In this document: one piece after another, positions 1 to 10,929 of the stretch
How positions within the stretch are numbered: the first letter of the stretch is position 1
How the letters are laid out: each line of letters starts with the position of its first letter
Source: Pictodentalium vernedei
Lineage: Eukaryota; Mollusca; Scaphopoda; Dentaliida; Dentaliidae
Reading direction: 5' to 3'
Length of the DNA stretch: 64,000 nucleotides
Assembly (NCBI GenBank): GCA_031216915.1
Contig: CM062292.1
Location: forward strand, 76,986,956-77,050,955
Made by a program: the position numbers and the translations under genes
The notes under the pieces: model-generated
Seen by the model: the letters and a program-made list of their open reading frames with translations, nothing else
Databases searched by the model: none
What the model was told of the DNA's origin: nothing

Positions 1-189
1 ACTAGACACTCAAAAACCATTTTCATTGAAAATATATTTTGTAAGATTTGGTAAGCCCTTCAACGCCATAAGTTTTTACAATCCTGCTTCCTGAAGAACC
101 TTTTTCCAGGGCCTTAGATGAGTCTAATTTTGGGACACTGCAGTCTTATCAAGTCAGCTGCTTTTTTACAACATTGTCTGCTTGGAATG

Positions 190-340
190 TCATTTCCAGG
201 TTTCTTCGGGTTGTATTCTTGTCTCAGAATATCTAGGAAACCTTTTTCCAATTCTGATTAGTTTCCACTGCAATAGAACAGGTGCCCCCAACATGGCATC
301 TCTGAGCAATGTTGGGTAAACTCTAAGTTAAATTTATATG
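190..340. other. unassigned left edge
   Basis: No repeat family is recognised in the first ~340 bases. On the minus strand a 25-codon open frame ending in TGA at 190-192 follows an acceptor-like tract (ctgttctattgcag, exon side from 267), but it connects to nothing by phase. It is too short to call an exon. Confidence 0.15.
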
Positions 341-353
341 TGAAATTTTGTAG

Positions 354-411
354 TTGTTTCTAGGCATGTTTCGGCTGCCTACATAGGCAGCCGAAACTTG
401 CCTAGAAACAA
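354..411. repeat. near-perfect palindrome (foldback)
   Basis: Two ~27-base arms (ttgtttctaggca / tgcctagaaacaa and beyond) surround a 4-base centre 'acat' with a single mismatch. It resembles the central palindromes of the MITEs elsewhere in the window, so it is probably the core of an otherwise unrecognised MITE. Confidence 0.6.
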
Positions 412-1023
412 GTACAAAAACTGTAAAACAACGGAATTAAGACTGTTATAGTAGCAGAATGTGTATACAGATATCAAGGCCTTTATGGATGAATTAATTC
501 GAATAAAATACGCAAGAAAGCATCAAGTCATGCTGCATGTTATAACCTATAATTTGGGCACATTGCTCGCTTTAATTTGGGCACACCGTTTACCAGTGTG
601 AGTTTGACAGAATTTAAAGGCCTGCTTTTTCACCAAATCACTCAATCAGTTCCATAGGACTCCTCTTTTCAACAGCAAGATCTTAACTCACTTTAATGTT
701 CAAACACATCTTCATTTTCAGAATCACAAATATCACTCTCTATTCACTACCTCCTTCATTATCAACATCAACTCCTTCATCACTACAGCCACCAGTCTAT
801 CTCAGCTTCAAGCAGAGGAGACTGGTTACGACAGTGGAGTGGGAGTTGATGTCGGAGGAAGCAGTGGTGATAAAACTAGCGTTTCTTAAAATGAAGACGA
901 GTTGGAAACAGGTTTGGGTTTTCACACTTCTCTTAGGAAAAACACTTTTCCACAAAGAGATGGCAGATTGCCAATAAAATATTTTTATTTCCACAAAAAA
1001 AAATGCATCTTGTTACTCTTGTA

Positions 1024-1264
1024 CAGTACAACCACCGTGGACTGGTACCTTCCCAGGGGTGGGCAATATTTCCACGGACGCAATAATATTAGATTATAAA
1101 CACTAATTAAAGGAATAATCGTCAAAAATTTACTTAATGAAGCACTGGGTACAAACCGGTGCTTCATTAATTAAAATTTTGCTGTTGTTGATTTTTATTA
1201 CCTGGTAAACCCATACAAAGACATCACTGCCCATGTGAGGATTACGACCAATCCACGATGACTG
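1024..1264. mobile_element. MITE-B, TA-flanked, palindromic centre
   Basis: The TA-flanked element starts CAGTACAACCACCGTGG and ends in the complement of the same terminal repeat. The centre is the palindrome gaagcactgggt/accggtgcttc flanked by aattaatg arms. Other copies lie at 15220, 22609, 30232, 38293, 42504 and 44685. It lies directly 3' of the stop codon of the candidate gene at 1270, so it would sit in its 3' untranslated region. The TA target and terminal CAG suggest mobilisation by a mariner/Tc1-type transposase (inference). Confidence 0.7.
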
Positions 1265-1269
1265 TACTG

Positions 1270-3961
1270 TTAATTTGTGTGGTTGATACTTGAACAGTTG
1301 ATCAACAGTAAATACAAGTGGTTCTGCAAGAGAAAGCTCAAGACTTGCTGATATGGTAGCCAATGAAGTACACTGAGAGATGATTTTATTCTGTGAGAGT
1401 AGCTAACTAATACAAACTCTCAAGAATGATGTAGTTCTGTAGGCATAACCGGTTGGAAAAGCTTTCAAACGGATAACCACTATACCTATAGTTAATGGGA
1501 TAGCATCGGGAAAATAAAAAGTACTTGACCACGAGGCATTCAAATTCTTTTGCTGATGCATTGTCAAAGGTACCAAACATTTGTCGAATTACAATGATGA
1601 GTACTCGATGTAACATGAAAGGGTTAAGGTGCTGGAATGTTGAATGAACAGTTATTTCGGTCGCTTGGGCTGTCAAGTCACGAAAAAATGTTTGTAACAA
1701 ACTGCCAACAGTCTAGTGCACTGAAGGTTGTTTTCTGTGCGGGCAGCAGTGAGCACATGCCTGTCAATGCAGGCCTGGCATTCTTTAGGAGTGCAGGAAT
1801 ACTGCATGCCTACGGCACGCCTAGAAAAAATAGAGGAGGGCAATTTTTTGCACCCTCGATTTTCTGGAATGCCAGACTTGTTTGGGACTGCCTTTAAAAT
1901 CTGTTATCATTTGTCTGTTTTTGATACTTCTGAGTGTAGAAGACAGTCACAAAAGAATTGAATGCAACATTTTGAATAATGAGAAGATACGTGTGCCAAT
2001 TGTTCCACTATGTAGGACAATTTTTCGGTCACAATAGTAATACAGTGGAACCCTGCTAACTGAATAGCCACTTTGCCAATGAAAATTATTCAAATAACAG
2101 GAGTATTCAATTAACAGTGATTGTGTTACTTTCCTGTATTCTGCAGATAAACATAGCATTTATTCTATTATATCTTGTTTGACAGAGTCCCATGTGCTCT
2201 GTCGAACAAGATATAAGAGATAAAATGTCTGTATTGGATGTACTGAGGCCAAATAGGTCTATAAAAAACTGAAGAGAGTCAGGGTAAGATTTTTTATTCA
2301 ATTAACAGGAGTTTACTCTTTTACCTATATTCAATTAACAGGTCAAATTTGTACTGAAGGTATGGTAAATGGTTTTATGTTGGGAAATTATATTCAATTA
2401 ACAGGGTTATTCAGTGACAGAGATATACAATTAAGTGGGCTCAACTGTGCCTTGAAGTGAATATAACCCAAATAGCATACAAGTATACATATTGAAAATT
2501 CCAGGTGCAATTGCACTCCCAAGCAATCTGTGGAGGGCAATTGTTTTGCACTCCTTGATTTTCTAGACTGCCAGGCCTGTCAATGTAACATTGTCTTCCA
2601 CAGACAAATTTGACATTCTTCTCTTTGATGAGGTGTCGTTAATAGCAGATTATAATGCTGAAAAAATCTCTCAGTATGAGTAATGGTGCTTCCAAAATAA
2701 ATTGACTGTTTGGTACTTTACCATCATGTTTCAGAAAAGCCATGTTTTGATTTTGCTGAACTGCTTAAAAGTATGAACGTATGTCAAAAAAAAAATAATT
2801 TAAAATCTTGCATATTAAAATTTGTTTTTTCAATGTTCAATGTCAGACAATGAGGGGCTCTTGGTCAATGATGCATATAATAATTTCTTACCACACCACT
2901 TTCATGATTCGCAATATATTCCCGCCAAAAATTTCATTGTGATGAATAGGTAAATGTAAACGTGGAACTGCTTGTGACTTTTGTCTCAGAAGTGAACAGA
3001 AAAAGATACTCAAAAAATTAGAAGTACATATTCACCCTATTATCACATCAAATTCAAGCCACTCAAGGTAAGAGTCTCTTTGCTAATACAGTTAACTACG
3101 CCTAACTACAATTCACAAACTGGTTTGACGGGCAGTACGCTTTACAACACAATGCCACCGTGCCCCCATGCGGGCAATGAAGATGAAGAGTCTTGCCCAA
3201 GAACACAACACGGTTGCCGCAGGTGGGATTCGAACCTAGGACCTCTCAGCTTGCAGTCTGCACCTCTACCAACAGAGCCATTGCGCCCCATGTTATGATA
3301 TGAAGTTGGAGACATCAGTTACTGCTGTTGTTTGTTGGAATTTAGCCCTTTATTTAACTCGAAAAGCAGACGACACTTGCAAACAAAATTCTTGAATAAT
3401 TAATTTTTTTCATTTTTTGCGTCAAAAACATAGCTTATGACTCCTCATTGAAACGAGCTCAACAAGCTAGTAATTCTGAAAATGAAGATGAGTTCGAACT
3501 TTGAAGTGGGTGAAGAAGATCTTGCTGTTGAAAGGGAGGGTGGTGTGGGGGGTGGGGGGAATGTCCTCCAGAAGTGGTTGAGAGCTACAGTGATTTGTTG
3601 AAAATGGTTCGAGTCAGGAATCAAGATTGTAAAAATTTCAGGCGTGGATGGGCTGATGAAATCCTACAAAGTTTCAATTCAGAAAACTTCATTCCCAGTT
3701 CCATGCTGCAGATTTACCGGGTATTGGGGCCGGCTTTCGGAATCGGGAACCTGGGAATTCCTGTTCCCAGGATTAAACCCTAATCTCACCTAATGCCACT
3801 TTCAGTACCAGGGTTGAGGTGATTAGCATCGTACTGTCTAGCACGCAAATGATTTCTGAGAAGAAATCGGAACGACAAACGCACAAAGTACTCGGTAGCC
3901 TTGAGCAGACTGTAAGGTTGCATTCGGTATCCATGGCTGAATGGTGACATGAAAGGAACAT
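1270..3961 (-). CDS. candidate 3' end of a split gene, four exons, unrecognised product
   Basis: Reading the minus strand: exon 3961 (or 3936) to 3790, donor GTGAGA; exon 2984-2892, acceptor cacttctgag, donor GTAAGA; exon 1701-1486, acceptor actgttggcag, donor GTATAG; terminal exon 1372-1270, acceptor atcatctctcag, stop TAA at 1272-1270. Exon lengths of 172 (or 147), 93, 216 and 103 nt join in one frame, and all three introns are phase 2. The exons encode about 57, 30, 71 and 33 residues, with segments such as YFVRLSFRFLLRNHL, LHLPIHHNEIFGGNIL and HLNPFMLHRVLIIVIRQMF. The composition is helical, hydrophobic and aromatic, with no known motif seen. The introns carry a SINE, a half MITE and MITE-A; MITE-B follows the stop. 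Open exons of this size can arise by chance, so phase agreement and splice consensus are the main support. There is no homology evidence. Confidence 0.35.
1770..1880. mobile_element. short hAT-like MITE (CAGGCCTGGCATTC ends)
   Basis: A 111-bp element begins CAGGCCTGGCATTC and ends GAATGCCAGACTTG, imperfect terminal inverted repeats, with a 'gagggcaattttttgcaccctc' foldback inside. Related fragments lie at 2503-2582, 57546-57620 and 58245-58340. The CAG start and short inverted repeats fit hAT, but no clean 8-bp duplication was found. Confidence 0.5.
2043..2447. mobile_element. MITE-A, full copy
   Basis: It starts after TA with CAGTGGAACCCTGCTAA and ends ...GTGGGCTCAACTG. It holds repeated 'attcaattaacagg' motifs and a central palindrome around ttgacagagtcc/gctctgtcgaacaa. 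It lies in the candidate intron between the exons at 2892-2984 and 1486-1701. Mariner/Tc1-like MITE by TA target and CAG ends. Confidence 0.75.
2503..2582. repeat. fragment of CAGGCCTGGC hAT-like family
   Basis: 'gtgcaattgcactcc...ggagggcaattg...gactgccaggcctg' repeats the terminal and foldback motifs of the element at 1770-1880. One end is degraded. Confidence 0.4.
3127..3290 (-). mobile_element. SINE, tRNA-type head, 3' body lost
   Basis: On the minus strand it reads from a tRNA-like head (B box ggttcgaatcc complement at 3226-3236) through 'ttgggcaagactctt' to 'gtactgcccg', and stops before the family's 3' body. It lies in a candidate intron. Confidence 0.75.
3343..3471. mobile_element. 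piggyBac-like MITE type 2, left half only
   Basis: Begins near ttagcccttta and carries the type-2 arm (aaaagcagacgacacttgcaa, cattttttgcgtcaaaaacatag) up to the palindrome centre at 'gagctcaacaagct'. The right half is missing. Confidence 0.6.
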
Positions 3962-4362
3962 CTCAGTTCTGCAGTATTGTTTATCAAAGAAGAGCCTAAC
4001 ATTATTAAGTGTTGTGGTTCCCAAAGAGTAAGGGATGTTGTTAGTCCTCAAACAGTAGCTCACAAGCACAGTTCTCAAACATGAGACACATTCATTGCTC
4101 TTAAATCAGGCTGACATGATATAAACTAGATAAAACTCACAATAAAAGAAACATGAACTCCAGGCATCATGCTGCCAATTAGACTGTGTTTGAAACTGAA
4201 GGGTAATTTATCACCATTAATTCATGGGCAGCACAAATGGACGGAATACAGGAACTTTCTGTATTTACTTATAAGATGATATTATCAATTGTCAAATTTT
4301 GGTGGCATCTTAGTTAATTACTAAACATTTGATTGCAGCAGAGACAAACAATGGATGCCATG

Positions 4363-5218
4363 TAGAGATGGGCAAAATACCGAAAAACCAAACTGATACC
4401 AATATCACGGTGATACCGAAAAACTTAACCGAACAATTGTTGATTACCGAAACAATCCGAATTTTCAAATTTTCCAACATTCATGATTTATAAGGCCCTG
4501 TTCAGGCTTGATAGCAGTTGAAAGGTTTATTTTTATTAACCCTTTACCCAACGAATCGCCCGCATCCGCCCGCGTAATATGCAAATTCAGCAGTTAAAAA
4601 AATATTTTTCAACAAATTCAACAAAACCATATCATGTGACCCTTCGTTGGAACGAGCTCGTCGAGCTCGTTCCAACGAGGAGGTCACATGATATGGTTTT
4701 GTCAAAATGTTTTGAAAAATTTGAAAAAATTATGTTTAAAATAATAAATTTTGATATCGTCTGCGTTGGGTAAAGGGTTAACCCTCAGGAGTCTTGGTAG
4801 TTGCCCTGACTTCTCACTTGACTACAATATGTACAGCCAAGACTTGACTAGAAATCACTGCCCGCTGATTTTTTTATTGTCATCAGAACATCCTGAAGAT
4901 GGCATGGTCAGGGCATCTGCCTTGAGATTGCAAATGCCTCACAGAGGCCTTTAAAGGTTATGGTTTGTTTAAATGAAGCCACAAAATTAATTGTGGATAT
5001 GATTTGTGTTGAGCTCATTGGCAGCAGCATTTGTGGAGCTGTGGTACAATGATACAAGAATAACTTATTTTGTATTTTCCTGATGTGAATTCCTCTTTGG
5101 TACTATCAACAAATCTCAGTCAAGTCAGATACCAAATACCAAACTGATACTGAGCTATACCCCCTTAAAAATAGTGAAACTGATACCGAATTTAAAATTG
5201 CAATGCTGCCCATCTCTA
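4363..5218. mobile_element. hAT-like element, TAGAGATGGGC ends, with nested MITE
   Basis: It starts TAGAGATGGGCAAAATACC and ends GCTGCCCATCTCTA. The flanks are atgccatg (4355-4362) and atgccaag (5219-5226), an 8-bp duplication with one mismatch. The interior is rich in 'ccgaaaaaccaaactgatacc' repeats. A second copy at 18055-20282 lacks the nested MITE at 4540-4777, so that insertion is younger than the hAT family's spread. Confidence 0.8.
4540..4777. mobile_element. piggyBac-like MITE type 1, exact TTAA duplication
   Basis: TTAA at 4536-4539 and 4778-4781 flanks CCCTTTACCCAACG...CGTTGGGTAAAGGG. The centre is a long palindrome, ccatatcatgtgacc + ttggaacgagctc and its complement. TTAA targets with CCC/GGG ends are the hallmark of piggyBac transposition (established knowledge). 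Confidence 0.85.
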
Positions 5219-5262
5219 ATGCCAAGTACATATCCCCTTGAGTAAATATCTTTTTACTTTAA

Positions 5263-5477
5263 CCCTTTACCTAACATGAAAAGCAGACGACACTTGCAAA
5301 AAAAAATTCCTGAATAACTATTATTTTCATTTTTTGTCTCAAAAACATAGGTTATGACCCCTCGTGAGGGGTCATAACTTATGTTTTCGAGACAAAAAAT
5401 GAAAAAAATAATGAAAATTAATTGGCGATTTTTGAGAATAGCACTGGCCGGTTTTGGCTGTTACGTTAGGTAAAGGG
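5263..5477. mobile_element. piggyBac-like MITE type 2
   Basis: TTAA (5259-5262, 5478-5481) flanks CCCTTTACCTAACATG...GTTAGGTAAAGGG. The arms differ from type 1 (gcagacgacacttgc, tgtctcaaaaacata), and one half of the usual gagctc core is shortened to a gtgagg centre. Confidence 0.8.
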
Positions 5478-5762
5478 TTAAACAATATTTCATTTCCCCC
5501 CAAAAAAAGACAGACAAAAAGACAGACAATAATTGATTAGCACTGAGAACAGAAATGTCTTCAACATGGAAAGAGGATTCAGCAGTAAGCCGAGTGCTTA
5601 TTCGAGGCTGTCTCCTGGTAGTTGTATGTTACAGTTATAATGGCTGGTACAGAGATTATTTGGTCTGTATAATAAGATAAGCATACGCATGATATCTTTT
5701 TAGGTAGTTTTTATAAGGTAATAATCAACGGTTCCATGGAAGTTGCCCTCCCCCACCCCAAC
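5478..5762. other. no recognised feature
   Basis: About 285 bases without a repeat I can place. Overlapping short open frames occur on both strands (for example plus 5555-5682) with only weak splice signals. I cannot choose between them. Confidence 0.3.
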
Positions 5763-5772
5763 CCCCATGTTA

Positions 5773-6153
5773 TTTATTATTTATTTATTTATTGGTGTTT
5801 AAAGTCACATACTAATGCACAATGGCTAATCATGGCCGCGACAATTTTATGGGTGGAGGAAGTCGGAGTACCCAGAAAGAACCGAGTATCGACAAGCAGC
5901 TGTCAGCTCTTCAACATTCTAACTCTGTTCAAGCTCAAGTAGGGTTACAGCTGCTGAAGACATGAGCACCATCGACGTGCAGTATGCTGTAGTACACGGC
6001 ATCATCGTGTCCCCGGTAGGCAACTGGGATAAAGTACCTTGCCCAAGGACACAACGTGGGTCGGGATCGAACTCGGGACCACCAGCATGTAAGTCCAACA
6101 GTCTACCACAGAGCCACCGCACTCCCTCACCCCCCCCCCCCCCCCCCCACACA
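5773..6153 (-). mobile_element. SINE, second tRNA-like head, full length
   Basis: The ccccatgtta duplication at 5763-5772 and 6154-6163 bounds the insertion. On the minus strand: a head with 'ggtggctctgtggtagact', the body with 'tccttgggcaaggtac' and 'actccgacttcctccaccc', then an AATA-rich tail. A run of 19 C (6130-6148) lies between the head and the duplication, i.e. at the 5' junction of the insertion. Confidence 0.85.
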
Positions 6154-6278
6154 CCCCATGTTAAAAAGAACCTTGGTAAGCTGGACCCCCTTTTTAAAAG
6201 TTGTATGAATACAGTGGATTAAAGAAAGCAACTGGTTTAAAAAAAATTAGCTCCAATTTATTTATTCATTGTGTTTAA

Positions 6279-6521
6279 CCCTTTACCTAACGAATTGACG
6301 CATCCGCCCACTCAATTTACAAATTAAGTAGTTAAAAAAAAAAAAATTTCAAAATATTTCAACGAAACCATATCATGTGACCCCCTCATTGGAACGAGCT
6401 CATCGAGCTCGTTCCAATGAAGGGTCACATGATATGGTTTCATTGAAATGCTTTGAAAAATTTGAAAAAAACAAATATTAAAATAATAAATTTTGATATC
6501 GTCTGCATTGCGTAAAATGGG
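6279..6521. mobile_element. piggyBac-like MITE type 1
   Basis: TTAA (6275-6278, 6522-6525) flanks the C-rich end CCCTTTACCTAACG and the partner GCGTAAAATGG. The central palindrome catatcatgtgacc / ggtcacatgatatg is intact. Confidence 0.8.
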
Positions 6522-6555
6522 TTAAAGGCATGGCACTTTCAGCATCTATGGCTAT

Positions 6556-6612
6556 ATTATTTATTTATTGGTGTTTAAGGACACATACTTATGCACAATG
6601 CCTAATCATGAC
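6556..6612 (-). mobile_element. SINE 3'-end fragment
   Basis: Only the tail and last ~45 bases of the common SINE body are present (ttatttattggtgtttaagg...cacaatg). Confidence 0.6.
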
Positions 6613-7094
6613 CGATCTATGGCTATATCATGATTCCAACAAAGGTATGAAGTCATGTTCAGCCAACTGTTTACCTATGCTAGCCACTTTATGAGAACTT
6701 ACATCCCAGACATTGATAACCAGATCCTATTTTAAAACCAATAATTGACCACCAGGTCCTATTTTAAAACCAGAAGGGCTGGTGGGGGGTAAATTTCAAT
6801 CCAATTTATGTGAATCAAGTCCATAAGGGGCAGGAGAGTGGTGGTAAATTTCAATCTAATTTCTAATTTGGATTTAGCTTATAATCATTGGACGGACCAA
6901 CATTTTAACCCAAAGTCACAAATTATAGCACAGAAAACTTTAAATGGAGACCATCGGTCCTCAATCTAGCTTGGTATCTCCAATTTCAAAGAGAGTATTT
7001 ATTGTTACAATTAACTGCTTTCAAACTGGATAATATTCTGGGAATGAACCGGGAGTAGTATTTCTCATGCATACCCGGCGATTCTTAAAGGTAC
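6613..7094. other. largely unassigned; SINE-beta motifs near 6700-6790
   Basis: Contains two copies of 'ggtcctattttaaaacca', the motif found in the alternative SINE-like body (see 10930-11158). Otherwise no recognised feature. Confidence 0.3.
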
Positions 7095-7153
7095 ACAAAT
7101 TCGAGTGAGTGGACAGGGTCATGAACAGTAGAGGTTTCATGAGATCTGGTTAC

Positions 7154-10100
7154 AATTGTTAAACAGCTAAGATCAGTATAGTGCCAGTAGAGCTTGTTAT
7201 ATAGAGAAATTGGTGGCAGAACTGTTTGGTAGTTCAAAAAGCTGGTACATGTTGATAATAACAGATTGCAAGAACTTAAAATGTAAATTTTGAATAAGTA
7301 TTTGTGCGGTAGGTGGAGACCAAGTTAACTCTACAAGCGCAGTATATAATAGGGGGTGGGGGTGGGGTGGGGGGGGTTAACCATGTGAGGGGGGTGTTAC
7401 CTCTGCGAGAGGGGTGTTGGTAAAAACATGCAAAAACTCCAGTGTAGAAATCTGCATGACCATCGGGACACACCTATCTGTGACAGACAGATTGTAGGTC
7501 CTGTGGCAGACGATGTGAGCCCACATTATTAATTTATTTATTTTAGCTTAATGACACTTTTGACAACACAGTTCACCTCATGTCAGACTGTTCAACAACA
7601 TGTGGGTGAAGCTGGAGTACCCAGAGAGAATCACCGAGCAGTGGCGAGCAACTGTCGAGACTCCCCAACATACCAACTCCACACAAGCAGGGTTAGCATT
7701 GGATGAAGGCAAGTGCACCATCAACCTGCAGTACGCTTTAGTACACAGCTCCACCATGCCCACACATGGGCAATCAGGATTAAGTACTGTCGTGGACCAT
7801 TGATGAAAATTAAGTAAATTGTACTAGTGTTCAACCGATGATCGGAACCGGCCACCGCAGTCAACTCCATTGACTCAGGTCCAGTAAAATTACCAGCCGC
7901 ACACACTCGGGCGGTAAACCTGGCTCTGAGAGCCACGTTTACCACCCAAGAGCATACAACTGGTATTTTTTTACTACTGTGACTGGAGTCAATGGAGTGC
8001 AGCCTTCCCTTTTCTGGTATGAACTGGCGATTGCCGCAAGTGTGCTCAATTGTAAGCTTTACATGTTGTTTAACTTGTATATCCCATAAAGGGGCATCTA
8101 AAGAAATTAAGAATACACATTGTGGTGGTTTTTCAACTTTACTGAATTGCATCCTTGACATCATTTTACATTAACAACTGAACAATTGAAGATAATAATA
8201 AAATGTGGTTAATGAATCATCACAAAAAAATGCTTGGCAGCAATCAGTTGGAAAGGAGCCATTGCTGTTGTCATCCGAGTTCCCACAATCAGCCGACTGG
8301 GGTGGCCAATTCCAATCATCAGTTGAACACTACTTATTATCAACCTAACACTTACACAGGTTTGTTCCCGCAATGCAATTCCATTTTACATGAACAATAT
8401 TACATTCACAAGACATTTAATAAGAGAGATGACTTTTTATAGCTCACCTGCAGACAGGTGTATATATAATACCACAAAGCACAAATTAGATTTTATATGT
8501 TGGAGGCTGTGATAACATTATTAATGACTTGATTACCATTAAACCTACTGAGTAATTTTACATTAAGTACTGTCGCGGACCACAGATGAAATTTTAAGTA
8601 AATTCTACTAGTGTTCAACCGATGATCGGAACCAGCCACCACAGTCAACTCTGTTGACTCAGGTCCAGTAAAATTACCAGTCATGCACACTTGGGTGGAA
8701 AAAGTGCCTCAGAGAGCCACGTTTACCACCCATGAGCATACAACTGATAATTTTTTACTGAGACAAGAGTCAATGGAGTACAACCTTCACTTTTCCGGTA
8801 TGAACTGGCAACTGCCGCAGGTACACTCAATTGTAAGCTTTACATGTCGTTTAACTTGTGTATCCCATAAAAGGGGCATCTAGAGAAATTAAGAATACAC
8901 ATTGTGGTGGTTTTTCAACTTTACTGAATTGTATCCTTGACATCATTTTACATCAACAATTGAACAATTGTGGAAGATAATAAAATGTGGTTAATAAATC
9001 ATCACAAAAAATGCTTGGCAATAATCGGTTGAACCGATGTTCCAGGAGCCATTGCTGTTGTCATCCGATTACCCACAATCAGCCGATTCCGATCCTGTCG
9101 AACACTACTTATTATCAATATACCACTTACACAGGTTTGTTCCCACAATGCAATTCCATTTTACATGAACAATATTACATTCACAAGACATTTAATAGGA
9201 GAGATGGCTTTTTATAGCTCACCTGCAGACAGGTGTGTATAAAATTCTACAAAGCACAAATTAGATTTTATATGTTGGAGGCTGTGATGACATGATTACC
9301 ATTAAAACTACTGAGTAATTTTACATTAATACCCAGTCGCAGTCCTGACAAAATTTTCTAATCGGTTTCCTCAACACAAGACTGTACAATCTTGTATGAG
9401 ACTGTAAAACAAAGTATTTAGAGAAGTCAGACCCCAGGCCAAGGCTTTATTTCATCTGTTTTGTTTGTTTATTAGGGTTTAACAACACATTAACATCCAG
9501 GGTCATATCATGTCGGTGACAGTTTTACGGGTGGAGGAAGCCGGAGTACCCGGAGAGAACCACCGAGCAACGACGAGCAGCTGTCAGCTCTCCAACATCG
9601 TAACTCTGAACACTGCACCGCGGCACAGGCAGGGTTAGATTGGTTGAAGACATGCGCACCATCGACATGCAGTACGCCTTAGTACACAGCGTCATCGTGC
9701 ACCCGTGTAGGCAATCAGGGTTAAGTGCCTTGCCCAAGGACACAACGCAGGAGCACGAATCAGTCGCTGAATTTATTTCATCTAAATTTGGGAGAATCTA
9801 TTTGGATTCTCACAAAAATGGTTGCAAGAATCCATAGCTGCTATGAGTGTCCCAGGATCCCATGACACCACCATGGCTGAACCCCAGTTGTACACTGATA
9901 ACACATATTAACCCCTACCCAAAACAGCTTTTTAAGTTTTAAAACATAAACAGAATTTGATGTTTTAAAAAATAAACAATATTTACGAATAAAACCTTAC
10001 AAATATGGATGTCATTGGAACTGGCTCATTGAGCCAGTTCCAATGAAAACCATATTGTACAAATATTTTATTGACCAAGCGTCAGGATATTTCAGGCAAT

Positions 10101-10647
10101 GTTAGCCTTGTATTGGTTAATTTGCTTCCACTATGTTAGGTAGAGAGTTAAAACTGACTCGATTCTTTTCAAACGAATCCTAGCAGAGGTGCAGCGAGAA
10201 TTTACATAGATTCTCGCTGGTTTTATTGAGCGAATCTTAGCGTGAATCAATTCTCAGATTCTCGTCAAAATATACGCCCTGCAGGCCCTGGTAACAGTGT
10301 CTTGCAATATACCCGTTAGACAAAACTTGTCTACCACAGTCATGGAGCACTACTCTACTTCCCATAGGGAGAACAATAATAAGAATAGTAGTGTCACTAA
10401 GGCCTTGCCATATGGCTCAATATCAAATCTGATGGTCATATATACTTTCTGTATTTTGTCAGACAACTTGGGTTGTTCATATACTGAATGTCTGCAGCCA
10501 TCAGAGGCATAGCTAAATGGGAGCCTGAGTGGCCCCTGCTCTCCATTAAAATTCTCACTCCCATCCCAAAACATGAGGCACCAAGGGGACCTTAATCACT
10601 CACCTGATAAAAATGTTTAAAGACGGATTTAAGATCACATTCATCCT
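7154..10647 (-). CDS. candidate internal exons of a split gene, unrecognised product
   Basis: Minus-strand exons with consensus sites and matching phases: 10647-10604 (acceptor aacatgtag, donor GTGAGT; ends DLKSVFKHFYQ, phase 0), 9401-9333 (acceptor ctttgttttacag, donor GTATTA; SHTRLYSLVLRKPIRKF..., phase 0), 7477-7401 (acceptor ctgtctgtcacag, donor GTAACA; IGVSRWSCRFLHWSF..., phase 2), 7241-7154 (acceptor acatgtaccag, donor GTAACC; VLPPISLYNKLYWHYTDLS). The last frame stays open to 7095. SINEs and a tandem duplication fill the introns. It lies upstream, on the same strand, of the 1270-3961 exons and may be the same gene, but the 7154-to-3961 junction is unresolved: an end at 7095 (phase 2) would fit the acceptor at 3936. 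Chance open frames remain a live alternative. Confidence 0.3.
7535..7780 (-). mobile_element. SINE body, head lost
   Basis: Carries the tail, 'agctggagtacccagagagaa' motif and 'gttagcattggatgaagg' body, and breaks at 'caatcaggattaagta' where the tandem duplication starts. Confidence 0.7.
7781..9332. repeat. two-copy tandem duplication, ~780-bp unit, each with a hAT-like core
   Basis: Unit 1 (7781-8562) and unit 2 (8563-9332) share 'ttaagtactgtcg(t/c)ggacca' starts and 'actgagtaattttacattaa' ends, and align throughout with small indels. In each, TAGTGTTCAACCGAT...GAACACTA brackets 7825-8332 and 8609-9107 (hAT-like ends). No matching 8-bp flanks were found, so duplication rather than two insertions explains the pair. 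Confidence 0.75.
9455..9757 (-). mobile_element. SINE, variant 3' end, head truncated
   Basis: The minus-strand body carries 'tactccggcttcctccacc' and 'tccttgggcaaggcactta'. The tail variant 'ctggatgttaatgtgttgtta' differs from the main form and is shared with the copy at 11964. Confidence 0.75.
9912..10147. mobile_element. piggyBac-like MITE type 3
   Basis: TTAA (9908-9911, 10148-10151) flanks CCCCTACCC...GTTAGGTAGAGAG. The arms differ from types 1 and 2, and the core is ggaactggctcattgagccagttcc, a variant of the same apex. A partial relative lies at 44283. Confidence 0.7.
10152..10310. repeat. inverted gattctcg motifs
   Basis: Repeated, partly inverted 'gattctcgc / gcgagaat' motifs, also seen near 9780-9830 on the other side of the type-3 MITE. 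This suggests an older hAT-like element split by that MITE. Boundaries are not resolved. Confidence 0.3.
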
Positions 10648-10867
10648 CTACATGTTAATATACTTAATATATTTTAGATAGGGTCTGTTGTGTGAATTTT
10701 TTTTTTGCGTAAAATCAATCAAACAACACTGTCAAAACACATTTTGAAGCAGAGAAAAACAAAATTCTCAGTATACTACCTCGCAATGCCCTCCACAGGT
10801 GAAAGTTGATTTTTTCTTAACCCTCAAATCTTCTCAAGCAAAAATATTTTTGCCAATGAACCCTCTG

Positions 10868-10925
10868 ACCCCTATGTAGGCAACTGGGATAAAGTGCCTT
10901 GCCAAAGGACACAAGGAGGGTCATC
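10868..10925 (-). mobile_element. SINE fragment, second tRNA-like head type
   Basis: 'atgtaggcaactgggataaagtgccttgcc' followed by 'gggtcatcccggactgg' matches the junction between body and head in the copies at 32724 and 22677. Confidence 0.55.
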
Positions 10926-10929
10926 CCGG

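Noticed and set aside
1900-2040. additional minus-strand exon (open frame EKLSYIVEQLAHVSS...)
   Set aside because: Its start and end phases fit neither neighbour of the candidate gene, and a second frame is equally open.
7721-8164. 147-codon minus-strand open frame
   Set aside because: It crosses the SINE/tandem-duplication junction and is not open in the second copy of the duplication.
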